Source of the DNA: JAVVFH01 sp032250585
Lineage (GTDB): Bacteria > Pseudomonadota > Gammaproteobacteria > Xanthomonadales > SZUA-36
Reading direction: 5' to 3'
NCBI GenBank assembly: GCA_032250585.1
Contig: JAVVFH010000195.1
Coordinates: 1 to 6,578, forward strand
DNA: 6,578 nt
The notes beneath the pieces were generated by a model. That model was given only the letters and a program-made list of their open reading frames with translations, ran no database searches and was not told the origin of the DNA. Made by a program: the position numbers and the translations under genes. Shown piece after piece: positions 1 to 6,538 of this stretch (its first letter is position 1; each line of letters begins with the position of its first letter).

Positions 1-2588
1 CCCGGGTGGGCAGCCTCACCGCCGGGTTCGAGCGGTTCGGCCCATGGCGCACGGTGGACGGCATTGAGCTGGCGCCCACGTCTTCGCCCCAGCTCGGGGT
101 GCTGGTGGAGGGGCTGTTCCAGAAGAACCGGCTGCTGGACTACCTGCGCCACTTCGCCTTCTGGGAAACAGATGACGGTCATATCAAGAAGATCGCCGGC
201 TACCACCAGTTCCGCGCCATGCGCAAGGCTCGGGAGAGCGTTTTGCGGGCGCTGAAAGTAAGTGACCCCCACCCCCGGATCAAGTCCGGGGCAGGCTCCG
301 GCCCTCCCCCGCAAGCAGGGGAGGGAGGAAGGATTGGCCAGCCTGCTGAAGCCTCTGCGCAGGTAGGCGACGGGCGCGGCGGCGTGATCTGGCACACACA
401 GGGCTCGGGCAAATCACTGACCATGCTGATGCTGGCCGGCGCGCTGATCCGCGAACCGAAGATGGCCAATCCAACGGTGGTGATGATCACTGACCGCAAT
501 GATCTGGACGACCAGTTGTTCGACACCTTCGCCGCCGGTCGGGCGCTGCTGCGCCAGGAGCCAGTGCAGGCCGCGAGCCGTGAGCACCTTCAGCAGCTAC
601 TCGACCGGGCTTCGGGCGGCGTCGTGTTCACCACCATTCAGAAGTTCGCCGAGGACCACGGCGTCATCTCCGACCGCGCAAACGTAGTGGTGATGGCTGA
701 CGAGGCGCACCGCAGCCAGTACGGCTTTCTGGAAGGCGGCGCACGCTGGATGCGCGAGGCACTGCCGAATGCGACTTTCGTGGGCTTCACCGGCACGCCG
801 CTGGAGCGCGACGATAAAAACACCATCCATGTTTTTGGCGAGTACGCCGACGTCTACGATATCCACCAGGCCGTTGAGGACGGCGCCACCCGACCGCTGT
901 ACTACGAGTCACGGATTGTCAAACTGAATGTCGATGAAGAAGGCGCTCGCGTTGCCGAGGATGAGCTCGAATACGTCGTCAACGCCGAGCGCGAAGGCGA
1001 ACAGCCGGAAAATGACATCCGAGTACCACTGGAATCGCTGGTCGGGGCGCCGGAGCGTATCGAACGCCTGGCCGCGTTTATCGTCGGGCACTGGGACAAG
1101 CGTCGGGCCGCGATGGAGGGTAAGGCCATGGTGGTGACCATGAGCCGGGACATTGCCGCGCGGCTCTACGAGGCAATCCGCGCACTGCGCCCGGATTGGC
1201 ACGACGCCGACGACGAGCGCGGCGCGATGAAGGTAGTCGTCACCGGCACCAACGATGACCCCGAGCCACTTCGCTGCCATGTGCGGACCAAGGCAGCGCG
1301 AAAGCGCCTGGCCGAGCGCTTCAAAGACCCGGCCGACGAGTTGCGTCTGGTGATCGTCTGCGACATGTGGCTGACCGGCTTCGACTGTCCGCCGGCGCAC
1401 ACCATGTATCTCGACAAGCCCCTGGCCGGACACAATCTGATGCAGGCCATCGCGCGGGTCAATCGCGTCTTCGGCGACAAGCCCGGCGGGCTGATCGTCG
1501 ATCTTCTGGGCCTGGCCGACCAACTGGCCGACGCCCTCAAGACCTACACCCAGGCCGGAGGTACGGGCGAAGGGGTTCACCAGGTCCAGGACGAAGCCGT
1601 GCCCGCCATGCAGGCCGCCTTCGAGAAGCTCCGCGATTTCTTCCACGGTTTTGAGTACGAGCGGGCGCTCGACACCGCGCCCCGCGACGTGCTGCCGATC
1701 TATCTGGCCGCGATCGACCACATCCTCGGCATGGACGATGGCTGGAATCGATTCCGGACGCTGGTCAAAGAGCTCTCGACCGCCTTCGCCCTGGCCGTTC
1801 CAAGACCTGAGACCGAAAAAATTACCCCCCATCTGGCCTTTTTCCAGCGCACGGCGGCCATGATCCGCAAGCGTCTGGCCGACGATAGCGGCCAGGCGGA
1901 AACCCGCGGCCGACAGCGCGATATCGACGCGGCCGTCCGGCAGGTAATCGGCGGCGCGGTCGACGCCGACGAAGTCATCGACCTATTTGCCGCCGCAGGC
2001 CTGGACGAGGCCCGCCTCGATATCCTCAGCGACGAGTTCCTGGAACGGGTGGGCGCGCTGGAGCAGAAGAACCTGGCCCTGGAGACGCTGCGCAAGCTGC
2101 TCAACGACCAGATCCGAATCACCGAACGCACCAACCTCGTCCAGAGCAAGAAGTTTCGGGAAGCACTGGAAGACGCCCTGCTCCGCTACACCAACAAGGC
2201 CATCACCACCGCCGAAATGATCACCCGCCTGATCGACCTGGCCAAGCACCTTCGGGACGCTCAGAAGCACGGCGAAGAACTAGGGCTGAACAGCGAGGAA
2301 GTCGCGTTCTACGATGCGCTGGCCGAAAACGAATCCGCGCGCGAGGCGATGCAAAGCGACACATTGCGACTGATGGCGCGCGAGCTGACCGAAGTGGTCA
2401 AGAAAATGCCGAAACTCGATTGGACCCAACGCGAATCGGTACGAGCTGACCTGAGAAGAACCGTTCGTCGCCTGTTGGCCAAATACGGATATCCGCCAGA
2501 CCTGGCGGAGGGTGCGACGCAGCTGGTGTTGCGGCAGGCGGAATTGTCAACCGAGAATGCGCTGGCTGAAAATCAAAGCTATGGATAG
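1..2588 (+). CDS. hsdR: Type I restriction enzyme R subunit (HsdR), 5'-truncated by window edge
   Basis: This is the ATP-dependent translocase/endonuclease subunit of a type I restriction-modification complex. It acts with HsdM and HsdS, which are not in the window. Residues are numbered from the GTG at 6, which is probably not the true start: the frame is open to base 3, and HsdR proteins have a roughly 200-residue PD-(D/E)xK nuclease domain before this point. Visible SF2 helicase motifs are Walker A (GGVIWHTQGSGKS, 125-137, Lys136), motif Ia (VVMITDRNDLDDQ, 158-170), DEAH (232-235), GFTGTPL (260-266), WLTGFD (455-460) and QAIARVNR (480-487). Residues from about 530 to 850 match the EcoEI-type C-terminal domain (DUF3387), ending with the typical KYGYPPDL segment (826-833). 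The motor and C-terminal parts look complete, with no frameshift. The oddity is a Gly/Pro-rich insert at residues 85-120, described separately. The gene ends with TAG at 2586, 7 bases before the next gene. Confidence 0.95.
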   Translation, partial: RVGSLTAGFERFGPWRTVDGIELAPTSSPQLGVLVEGLFQKNRLLDYLRHFAFWETDDGHIKKIAGYHQFRAMRKARESVLRALKVSDPHPRIKSGAGSGPPPQAGEGGRIGQPAEASAQVGDGRGGVIWHTQGSGKSLTMLMLAGALIREPKMANPTVVMITDRNDLDDQLFDTFAAGRALLRQEPVQAASREHLQQLLDRASGGVVFTTIQKFAEDHGVISDRANVVVMADEAHRSQYGFLEGGARWMREALPNATFVGFTGTPLERDDKNTIHVFGEYADVYDIHQAVEDGATRPLYYESRIVKLNVDEEGARVAEDELEYVVNAEREGEQPENDIRVPLESLVGAPERIERLAAFIVGHWDKRRAAMEGKAMVVTMSRDIAARLYEAIRALRPDWHDADDERGAMKVVVTGTNDDPEPLRCHVRTKAARKRLAERFKDPADELRLVIVCDMWLTGFDCPPAHTMYLDKPLAGHNLMQAIARVNRVFGDKPGGLIVDLLGLADQLADALKTYTQAGGTGEGVHQVQDEAVPAMQAAFEKLRDFFHGFEYERALDTAPRDVLPIYLAAIDHILGMDDGWNRFRTLVKELSTAFALAVPRPETEKITPHLAFFQRTAAMIRKRLADDSGQAETRGRQRDIDAAVRQVIGGAVDADEVIDLFAAAGLDEARLDILSDEFLERVGALEQKNLALETLRKLLNDQIRITERTNLVQSKKFREALEDALLRYTNKAITTAEMITRLIDLAKHLRDAQKHGEELGLNSEEVAFYDALAENESAREAMQSDTLRLMARELTEVVKKMPKLDWTQRESVRADLRRTVRRLLAKYGYPPDLAEGATQLVLRQAELSTENALAENQSYG
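258..365 (+). repeat. In-frame palindromic element inserted in hsdR
   Basis: A GC-rich block with consecutive inverted repeats sits inside the coding frame. Hairpin 1 is CCCCGGA (273-279) with TCCGGGG (285-291), loop TCAAG. Hairpin 2 is CCCTCCCC (302-309) with GGGGAGGG (318-325), loop of 8 bases. A weaker third pair is CCTGC (342-346) with GCAGG (359-363). The translation (DPHPRIKSGAGSG, then PPPQAGEGG) is a low-complexity Gly/Pro/Ser stretch unlike the flanking helicase. HsdR proteins normally run straight from the FRAMRKARESVLRALK type helix into the GDGRGGVIWH Walker A region. GTA occurs at both 258-260 and 363-365, so the insert could be 105 bp with a 3-bp duplication; that boundary is a guess. 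A length divisible by three and the absence of stops keep HsdR readable. This resembles palindromic elements known to insert in frame into genes (such as the Rickettsia RPE class) and proteobacterial intergenic repeats; the family assignment is inference. Confidence 0.75.
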
Positions 2589-2595
2589 GTAAAAC

Positions 2596-3567
2596 ATGAC
2601 AAACATGTGGATGGTCCGCGCCGGCCAAAAGGCGCGATTTCTGGATGAATTCCGGGACAAGTCTTCGGTTGCAATTGGTTGGGGGCTGTTGAAAGATCTG
2701 TCTGGTATTAAATCGCAGGCGGATATGGCCGAAGCAGTGCGGCAGGCCTGGCCCGAGTGGACGCCGGCGAAGGTGAGAATGTCTGCAAGCCAGGTGTACC
2801 GCTTTGCGCACGAAATCCAGACCGGCGATCGGGTGATCAGCTACGACCCTCAAGCACGTGCCTACTTGCTCGGCGATGTCCTCTCGGACTATCTCTTTCA
2901 ACCAAACTCAGTGGCCGGTTGGGGTCATATTCGCAAGGTGGATTGGAAGACCGAGGTCGATCGTGACGCCTTGTCCACATCCACCAAAAACAGCCTGGGG
3001 GCGATTTCAACCCTATTTCGTGTGCCCGACGAAGCCGCCGACGAAATCGAGGCCATCGCCCGAGGCGAGAAGAAAACGGTTGCGCCCGCCGCCGAATTGC
3101 CGGTCGACGACCTCGATCTGCTGGAAGACATCGAGGAGCGTGCAAGAGAGTTCATCAAGGACAAGATCAGCTCACTGGACTGGGAGGAAATGCAGGAGCT
3201 CGTCGCCGGGATCTTGCGCGCGATGGGTTACAAGACCGAGGTTTCACCAGTCGGCCCGGATCGCGGAAAGGACATAGTCGCCTCCCCAGACGGATTTGGA
3301 TTCGAAAGCCCGCGCATCGTCGTCGAGGTCAAGCACCGAAAGGGGCAAATGGGCGCCCAGGCTATCCGCAGCTTCCTCGGCGGCCGCCACAAGGACGACA
3401 AGGGCTTATACGTCAGCACTGGCGGCTTCAGCAAGGATGCGCATTACGAGGCTGAACGCGCCAAAAACAGGAAGTTCGGTGGTGACGACATCCCATACAG
3501 TTTCTTTGACTCTGAAACTGCGCATGTCAGGAATGGAATCCCGGAGGGAGAAGCAGATGCAGGCTGA
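2596..3567 (+). CDS. Mrr-family restriction endonuclease with N-terminal PUA-like domain
   Basis: A 323-residue nuclease predicted to cut DNA, in this family often modified DNA. Residues 4-118 (MWMVRAG, VAIGWG, GDRVISYDP, YLLGDV) match the PUA-like N-terminal region seen in many Mrr-type proteins, which may read bases. An acidic linker (165-185) follows. Residues 190-290 form the Mrr catalytic fold: the LDWEEMQELVAGILRAMGY helix (194-212), GPDRGKDIV with Asp226, the EVK motif (Glu244, Lys246), Gln255 and LYVSTGGFSKDAHYEAERA (271-289). All core PD-(D/E)xK residues are present. The last 34 residues do not resemble the usual final strand and helix of the family, so the C-terminus may be shortened or replaced; neither alternative frame there restores it. 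ATG 2596 lies 7 bases after hsdR with only a weak AGGT upstream. Met4 (2605) is an alternative start. It is probably cotranscribed with hsdR and overlaps the next gene by 11 bases. Whether it is still active cannot be judged. Confidence 0.88.
   Translation: MTNMWMVRAGQKARFLDEFRDKSSVAIGWGLLKDLSGIKSQADMAEAVRQAWPEWTPAKVRMSASQVYRFAHEIQTGDRVISYDPQARAYLLGDVLSDYLFQPNSVAGWGHIRKVDWKTEVDRDALSTSTKNSLGAISTLFRVPDEAADEIEAIARGEKKTVAPAAELPVDDLDLLEDIEERAREFIKDKISSLDWEEMQELVAGILRAMGYKTEVSPVGPDRGKDIVASPDGFGFESPRIVVEVKHRKGQMGAQAIRSFLGGRHKDDKGLYVSTGGFSKDAHYEAERAKNRKFGGDDIPYSFFDSETAHVRNGIPEGEADAG
3543..3550 (+). promoter_or_regulatory. Ribosome binding site of the GmrSD-like gene
   Basis: GGAGGGAG lies within the last codons of the Mrr-like gene, 6 to 9 bases before ATG 3557. 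It is the strongest Shine-Dalgarno match in the window. It sets the true start of the downstream gene at 3557, although that reading frame is open for another 87 codons upstream in the shadow of the Mrr gene. Confidence 0.75.
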
Positions 3568-5488
3568 CGATCACGCCGTCGAAGAGATTCTCGCTGAAGG
3601 CCGTCGCTTTATGGTGCCGCTCTATCAGCGAAAATACCAATGGCACGACACCCAATTGATCCCGTTCTGGGAGGATGTCGAGGCGAAGGCCATCGAAGTT
3701 CTGGAGAGCCAGAGCCGGTTTCAGCACTACATGGGCGCGCTGATCCTCTCGCCTATCGGTGAGGCTGCCCAGATCGGTGTCACGCCCCGGGTGCAAGTCG
3801 TCGATGGTCAGCAACGCCTTACCACATTTCAGCTTTTCCTCGCTGCCCTGCGAGAGGTCGCGCGCAAACACAAGTGCGAAGACGTGGCCGAGCATGTTCG
3901 CGACTATCTGTTCAACAAGCTGAAGTCGAAGGACACCGACAAGCTGACCCGGTTCAAGCTGACGCCGACGCCCTCGGATCAGAAGATCTTCCACGACATC
4001 GTGGAGGAGGAATACAGCACGATCAGAAGCCGATACGGAAAGCACTACTGGGGAGGCCGCGTTCCAAAAAACACCCAGTTCCGAGCGCTGCGTGCCTATG
4101 AAGAGTTTTATCGACTTATCGACCATTTCGCCCAATTTGGTTCGGCCGAGTTGAGTGAAGACGACGAGGTAAATGGCGAGACCCTGACAATTGGGGACGA
4201 GACCGATACGAGTGAGGCGATCCAAGCCCGTCTGGAGGCGATGCTGACGGCACTGTTGAACCGCATGAAGCTAGTCGTCATCACGCTGGGCGAGGACGAC
4301 GACGCCCAGGTGATCTTCGAGACGTTGAACTCCAAGGGTGAACCGCTTCTCGCCATGGACCTCGTCCGCAACAACATTTTCTATCGTGCAGAGAAAGAGG
4401 AGGCCGAGGTCGAAGATCTCTACCACGACCTTTGGGACCCTTTCGACCATTCATGGTGGAAAGAGCGCGCGCCCTTCGCCCGCCCCACCAGGCCCCGGAT
4501 CGATCATTTTTTGGCCCATGTGCTCGCCGCCGAGACTGGCCAGAAAATCTCGATGCGAGAACTCTATGCCGAATACCGTGCGTTCGCCGTGCCCAAGGGC
4601 AGGCCACGATTTGAGAAAGTCGAGGACGAACTCCAGTTGCTCAGGGGATACTCACCAATCTATGAGACACTCGAAGGACGCTCGGACGAGGACAAGGATT
4701 TACACTGGCTCGGTCGGAAGTTGGCAGCATGGCAGGTCTCAACGGCCTATCCGGTCGCGATGCAGATCAACGCAGCCAATATCGACACTGATGAAAAGCG
4801 CAAGCTCTACCGGCTGATCTATTCCTACATCGTTCGCCGGGCGCTTTCAGGACTGACAGCCAAGAATTTGAACCGGGTCTTCCAGAGCCTCTCGCGGGTT
4901 TTCATTGATAAGAGTCCATCGATCGAGGCACTGGCGGACTATTTTTCGCAGCGCACCGGCGACAGCACGCGTTTTCCCGGCGACCGCGAGTTCCATCAAG
5001 GAATACTCTCCAAGCCAGCGTACACGTTAGCACCGCAAACCCGGGTGAAGGACGTTCTGTGGCAAATTGAAGAGGCCAGCCGGACGAAGTTCTCTGAAAA
5101 GACCGCCATGCCCGAAGGGCTGTGGACAGAGCATGTCTTGCCCGTTTCGTGGACCGAAGAGTGGCCTTTCGAGGAAGGCGAGTTTGTCGAACGATTTTCG
5201 AGCGACCCCAAAGCTGAAACCCGAAACGCGGTTCTTCACACCCTCGGGAACCTCACCCTATTGACGGGCAGCCTGAATATCTCGTCCGGCAATAAGGGAT
5301 TTCTAAAGAAACGGGAAAAATTGGAAGAGCACACAGGCCTTTTCCTTAACAAGTGGTTCCTGAAAAAGGATAGCTGGAGCGAGACCGACATCAGGGAAAG
5401 AGGGGCAACGTTTGCGGAAATGGCAGTAGACATCTGGCCATCGCTGAATGTGTCTGAAATCGAACCAGAGAAAGTGAAAACCGATTGA
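3557..5488 (+). CDS. GmrSD-like single-chain nuclease (DUF262 + DUF1524/HNH)
   Basis: A 643-residue protein of the GmrSD type, a nucleotide-dependent endonuclease class known to restrict phage DNA carrying modified (for example glucosylated) bases. The N-terminal DUF262 (GmrS, ParB-like NTPase) part shows FMVPLYQRKYQW (18-29), the signature VDGQQRLTT (82-90), and IFETLNSKGEPLLAMDLVRN (253-272). A largely helical middle follows. The C-terminal DUF1524 (GmrD, His-Me/HNH nuclease) shows TEHVLPVSW (524-532, His526), LGNLTLL (563-569, Asn565), then LNISSGNKGFLKKR (573-586, Asn574 and Asn579). Both halves appear intact and fused in one chain, a normal length for fused members. The start is ATG 3557: it has a good RBS, and homology begins just after it with VEEILAEGRRF. 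Codons upstream in this frame read as Ser/Arg-rich shadow. The 11-base overlap with the Mrr-like gene suggests translational coupling. The exact target modification cannot be read from sequence. Confidence 0.92.
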   Translation: MQADDHAVEEILAEGRRFMVPLYQRKYQWHDTQLIPFWEDVEAKAIEVLESQSRFQHYMGALILSPIGEAAQIGVTPRVQVVDGQQRLTTFQLFLAALREVARKHKCEDVAEHVRDYLFNKLKSKDTDKLTRFKLTPTPSDQKIFHDIVEEEYSTIRSRYGKHYWGGRVPKNTQFRALRAYEEFYRLIDHFAQFGSAELSEDDEVNGETLTIGDETDTSEAIQARLEAMLTALLNRMKLVVITLGEDDDAQVIFETLNSKGEPLLAMDLVRNNIFYRAEKEEAEVEDLYHDLWDPFDHSWWKERAPFARPTRPRIDHFLAHVLAAETGQKISMRELYAEYRAFAVPKGRPRFEKVEDELQLLRGYSPIYETLEGRSDEDKDLHWLGRKLAAWQVSTAYPVAMQINAANIDTDEKRKLYRLIYSYIVRRALSGLTAKNLNRVFQSLSRVFIDKSPSIEALADYFSQRTGDSTRFPGDREFHQGILSKPAYTLAPQTRVKDVLWQIEEASRTKFSEKTAMPEGLWTEHVLPVSWTEEWPFEEGEFVERFSSDPKAETRNAVLHTLGNLTLLTGSLNISSGNKGFLKKREKLEEHTGLFLNKWFLKKDSWSETDIRERGATFAEMAVDIWPSLNVSEIEPEKVKTD

Positions 5489-5729
5489 ACACCGCACCGG
5501 GTCAGTGGGGTCAAGTTTTGTTTCTTGCATTCAAGTCTGGTGCAATTAATGAGGCCTGAAGTAGCGGGCCCTCATGCAAAACGGAGAAACGGTCGGCACC
5601 AGAGACTCCTCCTAGGACACCCGCTTTCCGGTTTCGAGAAAAGCTCCCCAATAGCAATCCGTTTCCCGATCGCGTTATATTGACGTCGGCAAAGAGACTT
5701 TCGTCTCAAGGGAAACTGAAGAGGGCTCG
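5489..5729. other. Non-coding stretch with repeat-like remnant
   Basis: No gene is supported here. GGGTCA occurs twice (5499-5504, 5508-5513), followed by a T-rich stretch (TCAAGTTTTGTTTCTTGC). An imperfect inverted repeat follows: TGCA (5541-5544) and ATGAGG (5549-5554) face CCTCAT (5570-5575) and TGCA (5575-5578), with a 4-base bulge. A small GAGAC/GTCTC stem lies at 5694-5698 and 5703-5707. The GGGTCA-rich start resembles sequence often seen beside REP-associated transposases in Proteobacteria, but no transposase is present and this is only a resemblance. No convincing terminator with a T-run was found after the stop at 5488. Confidence 0.35.
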
Positions 5730-5897
5730 TTGGCAAACGCTTCGCTCACATGGCTGGACCTGACCGCCGCCGACCGCGACAAGGTGCAGCGGGTGCTGGA
5801 CCTAATCAACGAATAGTGCACAGTCGACGAGCTGGGGCTGGGCAGTTTGCGCGACGCGCTATCCAATGCGCTGTTTCCCGGCACGTCAGTGCTGCAA
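5730..5897 (+). pseudogene. 5' remnant of a DUF6361-family gene (nonsense-mutated, truncated)
   Basis: From TTG 5730 the frame reads LANASLTWLDLTAADRDKV, then QRVLDLINE, a TAG stop (5814-5816), then CTVDELGLGSLRDALSNAL and FPGTSVLQ. This recalls the N-terminal 55 or so residues of DUF6361 proteins, which typically read LTWLDL, DLF-EQ-TVDELG-G-IRDA, LFPGTS-IQ and then TR-RYFLF. The TAG sits where those proteins usually have Gln, so a single CAG-to-TAG change would explain it. Similarity stops after Gln at 5895-5897, where the rest of the gene (several hundred codons) is missing. GAGGG at 5721-5725 may be the old ribosome binding site. The function of DUF6361 is not known to me; members occur in or near defence loci. 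The call is from memory of the motif pattern, without an alignment. Confidence 0.6.
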
Positions 5898-5949
5898 TTG
5901 CCTGATCAACGTACGCAGAACGGATCGTATTTGCCTACGCCTCTCCCAC

Positions 5950-5978
5950 TTGACACAGCGCCGCGATTCGGGCATTCT
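5950..5978 (+). promoter_or_regulatory. Possible sigma-70 promoter for the HTH gene
   Basis: TTGACA at 5950-5955 is a perfect -35 hexamer. Seventeen bases later CATTCT (5973-5978) is a poor -10. This would start transcription near 5985, inside the 22-bp palindrome. The alternative -10 is TAGAAT (5992-5997, five of six consensus bases), which lacks a good -35 at normal spacing and would start transcription only a few bases before ATG 6008. Confidence 0.35.
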
Positions 5979-5981
5979 GTT

Positions 5982-6003
5982 TTCTAGATTCTAGAATATA
6001 GAA
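5982..6003. promoter_or_regulatory. 22-bp near-perfect palindrome, probable operator
   Basis: The left half TTCTAGATTCT and the right half AGAATATAGAA pair at 10 of 11 positions; only G5987/A5998 mismatches. The inner 10 bases ATTCTAGAAT (5988-5997) are a perfect palindrome, and the heptamer TTCTAGA also repeats in tandem (5982-5988, 5989-5995). It ends four bases before ATG 6008 and contains the TAGAAT -10 candidate. Its AT-richness stands out from the GC-rich surroundings. The likely reader is the HTH protein encoded next to it, giving autoregulation; this is inference. Confidence 0.65.
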
Positions 6004-6007
6004 CGTC

Positions 6008-6538
6008 ATGCAGCTCAAACCCCAGGATCTGATGGTCGTGTTGAAGCTGGTTGCGATGGCCGACCGGTCGTGGACCTATGCCAGTCTGGCCGAGCAGCTG
6101 GGGATGAGCGTCTCACAGCTGCATACCGCGGTTCAGCGCGCACTCGCTGCCGGACTGGCGGTGCGCACTAACGAATCCATCGTGCCAAACCGTCCGGCTT
6201 TGCAGGAGTTCATCCTGCACGGAGTGAAATATGTGTTCGTGCCAGAACGGGGACAGTTGACGCGCGGCATGCCGACCGCGCACGCGGCGCCACCACTAGA
6301 CGCCCATTTCCCCGATTCGGGCGAGCCGCCGCCGGTCTGGCCAGACCCCGACGGCAGCGTTCGGGGAATGGCCTTTGCACCGCTTTACAAGCTGGCGCCC
6401 GGCGCCGCTCGCGCGGACCCGGCGCTGTATGGGTTGCTGGTTCTGGTCGATGCAATCCGAGGTGGACGCGCTCGCGAGCGTGCGATTGCCGCAGACGAGT
6501 TGGAATCGCGATTGAAGAGTCATGAATCGTCGAGTTAA
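6008..6538 (+). CDS. Small winged-helix/HTH protein, probable regulator or antitoxin partner
   Basis: A 176-residue soluble protein. Residues 4-55 form a MarR/winged-helix-like HTH: LKPQDLMVVLKLV, then WTYASLAEQLGMSVSQLHTA (22-41) as the two helices of the motif, then VQRALAAGLA leading into the wing. The rest, with LQEFILHGVKYVFVPERG (65-82), TRGMPTAHAAPPL (85-97), PPPVWPDPDGSVRG (107-120) and an Arg/Glu-rich final helix ending in a Ser tail, fits a conserved family of HTH proteins that I recall being encoded directly before an AbiEii-like nucleotidyltransferase. No membrane segment or signal peptide is seen. The next gene starts inside its last codons (17-base overlap), so the two are coupled. 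There is no clear Shine-Dalgarno before ATG 6008, which lies four bases after the palindrome; a nearly leaderless mRNA is possible. Being an antitoxin is inference; it could be a plain transcriptional repressor. Confidence 0.75.
   Translation: MQLKPQDLMVVLKLVAMADRSWTYASLAEQLGMSVSQLHTAVQRALAAGLAVRTNESIVPNRPALQEFILHGVKYVFVPERGQLTRGMPTAHAAPPLDAHFPDSGEPPPVWPDPDGSVRGMAFAPLYKLAPGAARADPALYGLLVLVDAIRGGRARERAIAADELESRLKSHESSS

Noticed and set aside
6..8. GTG as the true start of hsdR
   Set aside because: The frame continues open to the window edge, the first residues are already inside a conserved HsdR segment (GSLTAGFERFGPWRT), and the N-terminal nuclease domain would be missing.
258..365. Reading the hairpin block as a CRISPR array or attenuator
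   Set aside because: There is no repeated spacer-repeat unit, no T-run follows the hairpins, and the block is translated in the middle of a gene.
909..1832. Long open frame on the - strand (307 codons) within hsdR
   Set aside because: It lies wholly inside a well-supported HsdR coding region with conserved helicase motifs. Its translation shows no recognisable domain and is the usual antisense shadow of GC-rich codon use.
3296..3556. 87-codon upstream extension of the GmrSD-like frame
   Set aside because: It is out of frame with the conserved Mrr catalytic core, its translation is Ser/Arg/Thr-rich shadow, and a strong RBS with ATG 3557 matches where the family homology starts.
3527..4225. 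232-codon - strand open frame opposite the GmrSD-like gene
   Set aside because: It is antisense to the conserved DUF262 motifs, with no motif or start signal of its own.
5675..5884. 69-codon - strand open frame in the intergenic region
   Set aside because: Its translation is Ser-rich without any motif, and the opposite strand holds the recognisable DUF6361-type remnant.
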